Source: Streptomyces sp. ALI-76-A | Lineage (GTDB): Bacteria; Actinomycetota; Actinomycetes; Streptomycetales; Streptomycetaceae | Assembly (NCBI RefSeq): GCF_030287445.1 | Contig: NZ_JASVWB010000004.1 | Span: forward strand, 1 to 64,000 | Reading direction: 5' to 3' | DNA length: 64,000 nt | Shown here: piece by piece, positions 33,130-41,147 of the stretch | Layout of the letters: each line of letters begins with the position of its first letter | Position numbering within the stretch: the first letter of the stretch is position 1 | Program-made: the position numbers and the translations under genes | Notes under the pieces: generated by a model | Database searches by the model: none | What the model was told of the DNA's origin: nothing | Seen by the model: only the letters and a program-made list of their open reading frames with translations

Positions 33130-33367
33130 CGCGACGACAACCCGTTTTCCGGGGCGGTCACCCGGATCGCGGACGACCGGGGTGTGCCGCGCGCCCAGGT
33201 GGCCCTCGCCTGGCTCCTGCGGCAGGACACGGTGGCCGCACCGATCATCGGCGCGTCCAGGCCGCAGCACCTCGAGGACGGTGGCCGCCGTCGAACTCCA
33301 GCTCAGCGACAAGGAGACCGAGGAGCTGGAGCACCCGTACACCACCCGGCCCGTCGTCGGGCACTGA
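33130..33367 (+). pseudogene. Aldo/keto reductase C-terminal remnant with a frameshift
   Basis: The plus frame from 33130 reads DDNPFSGAVTRIADDRGVPR and continues AQVALAWLLRQDTVAAPIIG, ASRPQHLED, the C-terminal third of AKR enzymes. At about 33280 the frame is lost (2 bases missing or 1 extra) and resumes in another frame as AAVELQLSDKETEELEHPYT to the stop at 33365-33367. The N-terminal two thirds, including the catalytic tetrad, are absent. A decayed gene lying between the LysE gene and a long promoter region. Confidence 0.85.
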
Positions 33368-33939
33368 AGGGTCCCGAGGAGTGCGGCAGATCACGGGGCC
33401 GTCGACGACGGGCCGCAGCCGGCGCGCGGCCCGGCCGGCGGGGGCGCCGGGTGCGGTCCGCGCGGCGCGATCCGGGGCTCCGTACGGCCCGCGCCGAGCG
33501 GTCCAATGGTTGCCACGTGATCCGCGTAGACCGGCGGGACACGGGATGGGGTGGCCGTTCAATGGTTTGAGCGGTCCGGGCCGACGGGCAAGTGAATCCC
33601 ATTTCCGAATACGACGTCGATATGGCGGCAATCCGGAAAAGCCGACGGGTTGACAGCGAGTCAAATACCGACGGCGGGGACGCAATGCGCAAAACCGGGG
33701 GATCACTTGTTCCAGCTCGCTGGCCTGTGCAAAGGTGTGCGTTGTCGGCGCACGTACAATGAAGTTTCCCCTGTGCGCACGAGGCCGCTCCTGTTCGCTC
33801 CCCACGCTCCAAAAGAGCTGTATCCGGCGGACGTTCGAGATGCCGAACCCTGTGCGGGTGGAGTCCGTCGCGCCTGTCGGCGGCACCGCATACCGATTGG
33901 TATGGACTTTGTGTAGCACGTCCTCGGAGGAATGCCGCA
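33368..33939. other. 572-bp upstream region of the lectin-type membrane protein
   Basis: No gene seen. From about 33590 to 33900 the sequence is noticeably AT-richer than its surroundings. TACAAT at 33755-33760 is a good -10 hexamer without a recognised -35, which would give a leader of about 170 nt before the GTG at 33940. A long, AT-rich leader fits a regulated gene or recently acquired DNA. Confidence 0.45.
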
Positions 33940-36120
33940 GTGAATGACGCAGGCCTGTCGAATTCCCCGGCTCCCGCGCGCCCGTCCGAGGCCACGGACG
34001 AGCAACTGAGTGCCGAGCTCAGGAAGTGGAGTGGGGCGACGCCCGCGTTGCAGCCCGTCGGTGAACTCCTCGACCGGCACTGGGAAGCGGCCTTCGCCTA
34101 CGCCCGGTTGTGCACCGACGGCGCCCACCCCGCGGGAATGCTCACGACCGCCGCCTTCACCCGGCTCTTCGGGGAGACCCTGCGCCAGATCGGACCGACC
34201 TCCGCGTGGCGGCCGCACCTGCTGGTCACCGTCCGCCGTATCGCAGCCGAATGGGACACCGACCGCAGGCGCGAGCAGCTGCATCCGGAGCTGAGGACCC
34301 AGGGCGACGGCGGAGACCGGATCGCGGCGCGGCTGCTGCCGCCCGCGAACCGGCGGCTGCTCTCGGGGGCGTTCCAGCGGCTGCCCCAGTCGGCCCGCTG
34401 CCTGCTGTGGCACATCGAGGTCGAGGCCGAACCGCTCGCCGTCCCCGGCGCCCTGCTGGGGCTGGACGAGGAGGACGCCCGCGTCGAACTGCGGCGGGCC
34501 CACGACCGGCTCCGCGAGGAGTGCCTCCAGGTCCACCGCGAACTCGCCCCCGAGCAGGAGTGCCGGCACTACCAGCGACTGCTGGACGTGAGCTACCGGC
34601 GCGGCGGCGTCGACCTGGACGCCGACCTGCGCGGCCACCTGGACGGCTGCGAGCACTGCCGGTACACCGCGGACCAGTTGCACCAGTTCAACCAGGGCAT
34701 CGGCGGTGCCCTGGCCGAAGCGGTACTGGGCTGGGGCGCCCACGCCTACGTGGCGGCGCGCGCCCGCCTGCACCCCGCCCGGGACGAGAGGGACACACAG
34801 CTCGCGGCGCCGCCGAAGGAAGCCTTCTTCCCGGTGCCCGAGCGGATCCCGGGCGAGGCGTTCTTCCCGGAGCCGCGGAGGATCGCGGGCGAGAACTTCT
34901 TCCCGGAGCCGGAGAAGGCCACGGGTGAGGGCTTCTTCCCCGGCCCGGGGCCCGTCCCGAACGAGGCGTACTTCCCCGCGCCGGTGACCGCCTCGAACGA
35001 GGGGTACTTCCCCGCGCCGGTCGCCGTCCCGGACGAGGCGTACTTCCCGCAGCCGGGGCCCCCGGTCATGCCGGACGCGGAGGAGACCGCCTCCGCACCG
35101 ACCGCGCCCGTCGGCCCCCGCACCGGCTCTCGTGCCTCCTCCCGCAGGTCCACCCACAAGTCCCCCCACAAGTCCGCCCGCCGGGTGTCCCGCCGCAACC
35201 TCAGCGCGGCCGTCCTGACCGTCGGCGGGCTGATCGTCCTCCCGCTGGTCCTGTGGTCCTCCCTCGGCTCCTCGGACGGGACGCCCCAGGCGGACGACGG
35301 CCGGCCCTCCGACGCCCCCGGCGGCAGCTCGGGCACCTCGTCGTCCGACCCGTCCTGGGCCGACGCCGGGGACGCGGAGCAGGGCACCATGCGCGGCCGG
35401 CTGCACAACGTCGCCTCCGGGCTGTGCGTCGGCATCGTCGGGGAGAAAGCCGTCGAGGGCGCGGAGACCGAACTCACGGAGTGCTCCTCGGACCGCGGCC
35501 AGCAGTGGTCCTACGAGCCCGATGGGCTGTTGCGCAGCGCGGAGACCCCCGATCTCTGCGTGGACTCCCGCCTCGGCTACTCGGTGCGACTGGCCCCCTG
35601 CACCGGCACGGCCAAGGCCGCGACCAGGAACGTCCGCTACGACTTCACGCTCCAGGGCGCCCTCGTACCCCGCTGGAACCAGGACCTCGCCCTCGCCCCC
35701 GCGGCCACCGACGCGGGGGGCGCCCTGGTCGTCAAGACCCGTGACGACGGCTCCGCCCAGCGCTGGGTGATCGACACCTCGAAGACCGACCTCCAGATGG
35801 AGGTGGTCAACTGGGACGTCGGCAGCACCGCGTCGCGGACCCCCGAGCCCACGCCCACCCCCGAGGCCCCGACGAGCCCCACCCCGACGCCCACGCCGTC
35901 CGCGACCCCGTCGACTCCGCGGGCCACCCCGACGCCGACGCCCACGCCGCCGAACCCGTACCCGACGGCCGCGCCCTGTTCCCCATATCCCTACTGCTCG
36001 GGGGGCGGCCAGTACGGCGGCGGCTACGGCGGTGGTTATGGCGGCGGATACGGCGGTTATGGCGGATATGGCGGCTACGGCCCGTACGGCTACGGCCCGT
36101 ACGGCGGCGGTGGCCGCTGA
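33940..36120 (+). CDS. Sigma-like / ZAS zinc finger / TM / ricin-lectin fusion protein (paralogue 1)
   Basis: 726 residues, GTG 33940 with GGAGGAA upstream. Residues 42-118 resemble ECF sigma region 2 (LLDRHWEAAFAYARLC, WRPHLLVTVRRIAAEW). Residues 140-200 resemble region 4 (FQRLPQSARCLLWHIEVE, LGLDEEDARVELRRAHDRLR). Next is an anti-sigma-type zinc motif H233-x3-C237-x2-C240 with Cys208 placed like RsrA Cys11. Seven 12-residue E-x-F/Y-F-P-x-P repeats (293-371), one membrane helix (421-441), a ricin-type trefoil (485-612; LCVGI, QQWSYE, LCVDS, QRWVID), a Thr/Pro linker and a Gly/Tyr tail (688-726) follow. The N-terminus is predicted cytoplasmic and the lectin outside. Possibly a membrane-tethered sugar-responsive sigma relative; function not shown. 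Confidence 0.8.
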   Translation: MNDAGLSNSPAPARPSEATDEQLSAELRKWSGATPALQPVGELLDRHWEAAFAYARLCTDGAHPAGMLTTAAFTRLFGETLRQIGPTSAWRPHLLVTVRRIAAEWDTDRRREQLHPELRTQGDGGDRIAARLLPPANRRLLSGAFQRLPQSARCLLWHIEVEAEPLAVPGALLGLDEEDARVELRRAHDRLREECLQVHRELAPEQECRHYQRLLDVSYRRGGVDLDADLRGHLDGCEHCRYTADQLHQFNQGIGGALAEAVLGWGAHAYVAARARLHPARDERDTQLAAPPKEAFFPVPERIPGEAFFPEPRRIAGENFFPEPEKATGEGFFPGPGPVPNEAYFPAPVTASNEGYFPAPVAVPDEAYFPQPGPPVMPDAEETASAPTAPVGPRTGSRASSRRSTHKSPHKSARRVSRRNLSAAVLTVGGLIVLPLVLWSSLGSSDGTPQADDGRPSDAPGGSSGTSSSDPSWADAGDAEQGTMRGRLHNVASGLCVGIVGEKAVEGAETELTECSSDRGQQWSYEPDGLLRSAETPDLCVDSRLGYSVRLAPCTGTAKAATRNVRYDFTLQGALVPRWNQDLALAPAATDAGGALVVKTRDDGSAQRWVIDTSKTDLQMEVVNWDVGSTASRTPEPTPTPEAPTSPTPTPTPSATPSTPRATPTPTPTPPNPYPTAAPCSPYPYCSGGGQYGGGYGGGYGGGYGGYGGYGGYGPYGYGPYGGGGR
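34816..35052 (+). repeat. Seven coding 12-residue repeats (ExFFPxP)
   Basis: 36-bp coding units in the linker of paralogue 1: EAFFPVPERIPG, EAFFPEPRRIAG, ENFFPEPEKATG, EGFFPGPGPVPN, EAYFPAPVTASN, EGYFPAPVAVPD, EAYFPQPGPP. The aromatic-Phe-Pro core is constant and the rest drifts, as in a repeat that expands by slippage. It is absent from paralogue 2. Confidence 0.85.
36001..36117 (+). repeat. Gly/Tyr-rich coding repeat at the C-terminus of paralogue 1
   Basis: GGGY/GGY/GPYGY units (residues 688-726) encoded by GGC-GGx-TAT/TAC triplet repeats. Low complexity and outside the membrane by prediction; it could mediate adhesion to the wall or self-association. Confidence 0.75.
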
Positions 36121-36127
36121 CGGGGGC

Positions 36128-37384
36128 TCAGGCCCCGACGACCTGGAGCGACGCCCACAGGGCCAGCACGGCGGGCACCAGCGCGGCCGGGACGGAGAGC
36201 AGCCCGAGCCGGGTGAACGTGCCGAGTCCGACGTCGTGCCGGTGCTCGTGCGCGATGCGCCGCCACAGCAGCGTGGCCAGCGACCCGGCGTAGGTGAGGT
36301 TCGGACCGATGTTCACGCCGAGCAGCACCGCGAGCACGGCGCCGGGTCCGGCCGCCGCGGTGAGCGGCAGCAGGACCAGCACCGCGGGCAGGTTGTTGAT
36401 CAGGTTCGCCAGTACGGCGGCCAGGACGGCGATGCCGAGCAGCGCGACCGGCCCCGTCCCCTCCGGCAGCACGTGCCGCAGGGCGTCGGCGAGGCCGTGG
36501 TCGACCACGGCGCGCACCACCACGCCGAGCGCGAGGACGAACGCCAGGAACGCGGGCGACGCCGCCCGCAGCACACCGGACGGTGTGGTCCGCCGCCGCA
36601 GGAGCGCCCGGACGGCCAGCACGAGCGCCCCCGCCAGCGCGGCCCAGGCCGGCTCGGTGCCGAGGGCGGAGGTCACGACGAACCCGGCCAGCGTGCAGGC
36701 GACGGTGACCAGCGCGAACAGCGGCAGCTCGGGCGCGTCGGCCGGATCGGGGGAGGGGGCGGCCCGCGTCAGCTCGCGGCGGAAGAAGCGCCGGAAGACC
36801 AGGTACTCGGCGGTGATCGCGACCAGCCAGGGCAGCGCCATCAGCGCGGCGAACCGGGTGAAGCTCAGCCCGCTCGCCGTGAACGCCAGCAGATTGGTCA
36901 GGTTGGACACCGGCAGCAGCAGTGAGGCCGTGTTCGACAGGTGGGCGCTCGCGTAGGCGTGCGGCTCGGCGGCGACCCGCATCCGGGAGGCGGTGGCGAA
37001 CACCACCGGCGTCAGCAGCACCACCGTGGCGTCCAGGCTGAGGACCGCGGTGATGGCCGACGCCAGGACGAACACCGCTGTCAGCAGCCGCCGCGGCGAT
37101 CCCGCCGCCCACCGGGCCATCCACGCCCCGCACGCCTGGAACAGACCCTCGACGGCACAGAAGTGGGCGAGCACCAGCACCGCGGCGAGGAACCCGATCA
37201 CCGGACCCAGCCGCTCGGCCTCCTGCCGCGCGTGCTCCAGCGAGATCGCCCCGGTCGCGATCACCACCCCCGCCGCCGGGACCGCGACCACCGCCTCCGG
37301 CCGTCCGAAGGGCCGCAGGACGGCCCAGGCGAGCACGGCGACGAGCAGGACGACGGACAGGGACTCGGCGAGCGGGGTGTTCAG
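36128..37384 (-). CDS. ArsB/NhaD-type (SLC13-like) anion or ion transporter
   Basis: About 418 residues if initiated at the CTG at 37384 (LNTPLAESLSVVLLVAVLAWAV), which has GAAGGA 7 nt upstream; the first GTG (37336) would delete part of helix 1 and has no ribosome site. About 11 helices, with motifs SLDATVVLLTPVVFA and ANLINNLPAVLVLLPL, and NIGPNLTYAGSLATLLW, typical of the ArsB/citrate-transporter fold (ion transporter superfamily). Substrate uncertain: arsenite, Na+/H+ or dicarboxylate. No arsR or arsC is adjacent, so arsenic resistance is not supported. Confidence 0.82.
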   Translation of the reverse strand: MNTPLAESLSVVLLVAVLAWAVLRPFGRPEAVVAVPAAGVVIATGAISLEHARQEAERLGPVIGFLAAVLVLAHFCAVEGLFQACGAWMARWAAGSPRRLLTAVFVLASAITAVLSLDATVVLLTPVVFATASRMRVAAEPHAYASAHLSNTASLLLPVSNLTNLLAFTASGLSFTRFAALMALPWLVAITAEYLVFRRFFRRELTRAAPSPDPADAPELPLFALVTVACTLAGFVVTSALGTEPAWAALAGALVLAVRALLRRRTTPSGVLRAASPAFLAFVLALGVVVRAVVDHGLADALRHVLPEGTGPVALLGIAVLAAVLANLINNLPAVLVLLPLTAAAGPGAVLAVLLGVNIGPNLTYAGSLATLLWRRIAHEHRHDVGLGTFTRLGLLSVPAALVPAVLALWASLQVVGA

Positions 37385-37464
37385 GACCGGATCCTTCGGA
37401 ACGCGGCGACGACGGACCCGGACATGAAAGCAGGCCAGGGTAAGAATGCCGGGGTCACCCCGGA

Positions 37465-37494
37465 CGGCCGCGCGGGGCGCCCCGCGCGGCCGTT
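37465..37494 (-). terminator. Perfect 30-bp palindrome, terminator of the DUF4232 gene
   Basis: ACGGCCGCGCGGGGC and its exact complement GCCCCGCGCGGCCGT abut with no loop bases, starting 25 bp past the DUF4232 stop codon. Confidence 0.75.
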
Positions 37495-37519
37495 GCGACG
37501 CGGCGCGGCCCCGCCTTCC

Positions 37520-38164
37520 TCACGCCCCGGTGCCCGGGCCGAAGGGGATCAGACGCACCGACGACTCGTTGCCGGACACCGGGATCTCCCCGGCCTTCCA
37601 CGCCACCTTCAGCGGGTCCCGCTCGTCCGGCGGGGTCACCAGCAGCGACGCGGGAGTGGCCGCGCGCGCCCCGCTGATCCGGGGGGCGGCGAACGACAGC
37701 CCGGCCCACGCGCTCTTACCCGGGGCCAGCGTGACCGTCTCGGCGGTGCCGGCGGACCGCTTCGGGTCCGGGCCCAGCTGCCTGCCCGCGGCGTCGAGGA
37801 ACGCGGCCCCCGGATAGCCGCGCAGGGTGCAGGTGCGGCCGGAGGTGTTGGTCAGGACGAGGGGGAAGTTCTGCTGCCCCGCGCCCGGGTTGTCGCGGCC
37901 GACGGACGCGCTCAGCTCGGAGGTGCGGCAGCGGCCACCGTCGGCGGTGGCCGGGGTGTCGGTCTCGCCCTCGGTCGCGGTGCCCGTGGCGGAGGGACTT
38001 GGCGAGGCGGTCGTGGCGTCGCCGGTCGCGGGCGGGCCGGACACCGTCCGCGCGGGGCCCGCCGGGTCGTCTCCGCCGCCGCACGCGGTCAGCAGGCCGA
38101 GCACCGCGACCGCGCCCGCCGTCAGCCCGGCCGCCCGCCGAGCGCCCTGGGACGTCTTCGCCAT
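37520..38164 (-). CDS. DUF4232 lipoprotein
   Basis: 214 residues, ATG 38162-38164 with GTGGAGAC upstream. Sec-type signal ending in a lipobox LLTAC (Cys 28), then a Ser/Thr/Pro linker and the DUF4232 domain from about residue 78 (CRTSELSASVGRDNPGAGQQNFPLVLTN, RTCTLRGYPGAAFLD, GKSAWAGLSF). Mature protein is lipid-anchored outside the cell. Family function unknown; it is widespread in actinobacterial envelopes. Confidence 0.88.
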   Translation of the reverse strand: MAKTSQGARRAAGLTAGAVAVLGLLTACGGGDDPAGPARTVSGPPATGDATTASPSPSATGTATEGETDTPATADGGRCRTSELSASVGRDNPGAGQQNFPLVLTNTSGRTCTLRGYPGAAFLDAAGRQLGPDPKRSAGTAETVTLAPGKSAWAGLSFAAPRISGARAATPASLLVTPPDERDPLKVAWKAGEIPVSGNESSVRLIPFGPGTGA

Positions 38165-38498
38165 GTCTGTCTCCACTCCCGGAGAATCTCGCGCACGGGG
38201 CACTGCCTGCCGACCCACGTGTGTCCGGCGCCCTGTGCCCCGGCACCGGGGGTCCGATGGGGACGGGCGCGGAACGGTTCGCGCGCCGCCCTCGGGAAAT
38301 CGTGTCACTTTCCGACGCGTCCGGCCTCCAGGAGGCGTACCCGGCCTCCCGGATCCGGCCGGTCGCCGAGGCACGGTGCCGCCCGGCCGCCGCACCCGCG
38401 CACAGCCGCCGCCGTCGGCGACCGTGTGCCGGGGTGAGCGCGGCCTCCGAGACCCCGCGGACTGCTCCGGAGCCGCCTGACCGGCCCACCCGACAGGC
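38165..38498. other. 334-bp intergenic region, no gene supported
   Basis: Between the DUF4232 gene start and the phosphatase gene end, both on the minus strand. It must hold the DUF4232 promoter and perhaps the phosphatase terminator, but no convincing hexamers or strong hairpin were identified. Confidence 0.35.
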
Positions 38499-40880
38499 TC
38501 ACTCCTGCTCGACGAGCGTGACCTCCGCCCAGATCGTCTTGCCCTCGGCGGTGTGCCGGCTGCCCCAGCGCTGGGTGAGCTGGGCGACCAGGAGGAGGCC
38601 CCGGCCGCCCTCGTCCCATGTCTTGGCCCGGCGCAGGTGCGGGGCCGTGTGGTTGGTGTCGGACACCTCGCAGATCAGCGTGGCCGCGTCGTGGATCAGC
38701 CGCAGCCGGATCGGGTGAGCGCCGTACCGGATGGCGTTGGTGACCAGCTCACTGACCACCAGCTCGACGGTGAACGCCGCCTCGCTCAGGCTCCACAGAG
38801 CGAGCTGGGCGACGACCTGCTTGCGGATCGGTGAGACGAGCGCCGGGTCGGCCGGGATGTCCCAGGTGGTGACCTGGGAGGCGGGCAGTCCCAGGGTGCG
38901 GGCCAGCAGCAGGGCCACGTCGTCCGGGGCGCCGCCCGGCGGGAGCAGGCTGTGCAGGACGCGGTCACAGGTCTCGTCCAGGGAGCCGGTTCCGGCCGCC
39001 AGCGCCTCGCACAGCAGCGTGTGACTGGCGTCCATATCCCGCTCCCGGGTCTCGATCAGGCCGTCCGTGTACAGCGACAGCACGGTGCCTTCGGCGAGCG
39101 CGAGCTCGACCGACTCGAACGGCAGCCCGCCCAGGCCCAGCGGCGGACCGGGCGGCAGATCGACCTCCCGGGGCGTGCCGCCCGGCGGGAGCATGACGGG
39201 CGCCGGATGCCCCGCCCGCGCCAGCGTGCAGCGCCGCGACACGGGGTCGTACACCGCGTAGAGGCAGGTGGCGCCGACCTCGCCGGGACTGCCCTCCCCG
39301 CCGGCCTCCGCGGACAGCCGTACGACCAGGTCGTCCAGGTGGGTGAGCAGCTCGTCCGGGGCGAGGTCGATGTCGGCGAGGGTGCGGACGGCGGTGCGGA
39401 GCCGGCCCATCGTCGCCGAGGCCTGGATGCCGTGGCCGACGACGTCGCCGACGACCATCGCGACCCGCATGCCGGACAGCGGGATCACGTCGAACCAGTC
39501 GCCGCCCACCCCCGCCCGGGCCGCCGGGAGATAGCGGGAGGCCGCCTCCACGGCGGCGGTGCGCGGCAGCGACCGGGGCAGCAGGCTGCGCTGGAGGGCG
39601 AGGGCGGTGTCACGCTCGCGGGAGTAGCGGCGGGCGTTGTCGATGCAGACGGCGGCCCGGGCGGTGACCTCCTCGGCGAGCAGCACGTCGTCGCGGGTGA
39701 ACCCGTCCGGCCGCCGGAAGCGGGTCAGGACGGCCACGCCGAGGGTCTGGCCGCGGGCGAGGATCGGCACGGACATCGTGGAGTGGATGCCGTACTGCTC
39801 GATCCGTTCGAGGCGTGCTTCGTCCCAGGACAGCCACTCGGTCAGATCACCGGTCTCCGCCGAGGCCACGATGGTGTGGCCCGCCACCAGCGAGTCGGCC
39901 TGCGGCGAGTTCGCCGGGTACACGTCCACCTGGCCCGGCTTGGCCACGGCCTCCGGGTCGCCCGGGTTGACCGAGCGGTGAGCCGCCCGGCGCAGACTGA
40001 CCGGCGCGGTCAGCCCCCCGGTGGAGGGCTCCCCGCCGGCCTCCGCGGGGTCCAGCAGATCGACACTGACGAAGTCGGCCAGGGCGGGCACGCAGACGTC
40101 CGCGAGCTCCTGCGCCGTCCGGGTGACGTCGAGGGTGGTGCCGATGCGGACGCTCGCCTCGTTCACCAGTTGCAGCCGCTCCCGCGCCAGGTACTGCTCG
40201 GTGAAGTCGTGGGCGGCGACGCACACGCCCCGCACCCGGCCCGTGTCGTCGGTGATCGGCGCCATCCGCGCCAGCCAGGCGTTCATCCGGCTGTGGTCGC
40301 CGATCGGCAGGTAGGTGCGTACGTCGTGCCCCCGGCCGCTGGTGAGCACCTGGTGCAGATGCTGCTCGATGTCCGCGCTCTGCGCCCGGGCGCTCAGCTC
40401 CGACACCTTCAGCCCCCGTACCCGCTCCTCGGGCAGCCCGAGCACCTCGGCCATGGCGGAGTTCATCCGGCGCAGCCGCAGCCGCTCGTCGTAGATGGCG
40501 ACGGCGCAGGGGGACTGGAGGAGCTGGGCCCGCTCCAGGGGGTCGTCGGGCGCGACCGGGCCGTCGCCCTCCAGCGGGGTGATCACGAGCCAGTGTGCCG
40601 GGCCGTCGCCCACCGGTGCCCGGTGGTGGACGAGCAGCCAGACGGTCACCGTCGAGCCGTCACGGTGACGCAGGGTGAGCGTGCCGTCCCAGCGGGGTTC
40701 CCGGGGCACCGGCAGCGCGGCCGGGTCGGCGAGCAGGCCGGCGGCGGGACGGCCGAGGACCTCGGCGGCCGTGTGACCCAGGAGCCGACGTGCGCCGTCG
40801 TTCCACTCGACGAGCGTGCCCGCGTCATCGATGACGGCCCGCGCCGTTGCGGCGTCGTCGGACGGGTACACGGGGCTCAT
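38499..40880 (-). CDS. PAS-PAS-GAF-SpoIIE phosphatase with C-terminal ATPase (anti-sigma kinase-like) domain
   Basis: 793 residues from ATG 40880 (MSPVYPSDDAATARAV), with GGAG 8 nt upstream; an earlier GTG lacks one. PAS 1 about 12-110 and PAS 2 about 120-240, GAF about 255-430, PP2C/SpoIIE about 445-655 (VGGDWFDVIPL, VVGDVVGHGIQASATMG, LSLYTDGLIETR), HATPase_c about 670-793 (ELVVSELVTNAIRYGA, DEGGRGLLLVAQL). Such proteins combine an RsbU-like phosphatase and RsbW-like kinase and control STAS antagonists and sigma factors in response to a cytoplasmic signal. The STAS protein at 20940-21434 is a possible but unproven partner. Confidence 0.92.
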   Translation of the reverse strand: MSPVYPSDDAATARAVIDDAGTLVEWNDGARRLLGHTAAEVLGRPAAGLLADPAALPVPREPRWDGTLTLRHRDGSTVTVWLLVHHRAPVGDGPAHWLVITPLEGDGPVAPDDPLERAQLLQSPCAVAIYDERLRLRRMNSAMAEVLGLPEERVRGLKVSELSARAQSADIEQHLHQVLTSGRGHDVRTYLPIGDHSRMNAWLARMAPITDDTGRVRGVCVAAHDFTEQYLARERLQLVNEASVRIGTTLDVTRTAQELADVCVPALADFVSVDLLDPAEAGGEPSTGGLTAPVSLRRAAHRSVNPGDPEAVAKPGQVDVYPANSPQADSLVAGHTIVASAETGDLTEWLSWDEARLERIEQYGIHSTMSVPILARGQTLGVAVLTRFRRPDGFTRDDVLLAEEVTARAAVCIDNARRYSRERDTALALQRSLLPRSLPRTAAVEAASRYLPAARAGVGGDWFDVIPLSGMRVAMVVGDVVGHGIQASATMGRLRTAVRTLADIDLAPDELLTHLDDLVVRLSAEAGGEGSPGEVGATCLYAVYDPVSRRCTLARAGHPAPVMLPPGGTPREVDLPPGPPLGLGGLPFESVELALAEGTVLSLYTDGLIETRERDMDASHTLLCEALAAGTGSLDETCDRVLHSLLPPGGAPDDVALLLARTLGLPASQVTTWDIPADPALVSPIRKQVVAQLALWSLSEAAFTVELVVSELVTNAIRYGAHPIRLRLIHDAATLICEVSDTNHTAPHLRRAKTWDEGGRGLLLVAQLTQRWGSRHTAEGKTIWAEVTLVEQE

Positions 40881-41060
40881 CGGCGCCACTCCATTGCGCA
40901 CACTCACAGTGAACAGATGCTTTCACTCGGGTTCCAGCCTAGTGCGTCGGGAGCCCGCGCGAACGGGGAACCCCGGTACGGGCGGCTCGGTGGCCGGGTC
41001 CCGGTCAAGGGGGAGATCCGGCCGTTGTGGCGTCCGGGACAGAAGCTCGCCCCCGCACTC

Positions 41061-41091
41061 TTGACGGGCCGGAGTGGCAGGCAGTCAGAAT
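41061..41091 (+). promoter_or_regulatory. Candidate promoter of the GH2 gene
   Basis: TTGACG (41061-41066), 19-bp spacer, CAGAAT (41086-41091), 57 bp before the ATG. No CebR-like or other recognised operator lies in this region. Confidence 0.45.
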
Positions 41092-41147
41092 CTGTTTGGT
41101 CACGATCAGTTGTGAGTACTTCTGGGCCCTGATGAGGGAGAGCCGCC

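Noticed and set aside
36128..37384. Arsenic resistance operon
   Set aside because: Only a transporter of the broad ArsB/NhaD fold is present; no arsR, arsC or arsenite-binding partner is nearby.
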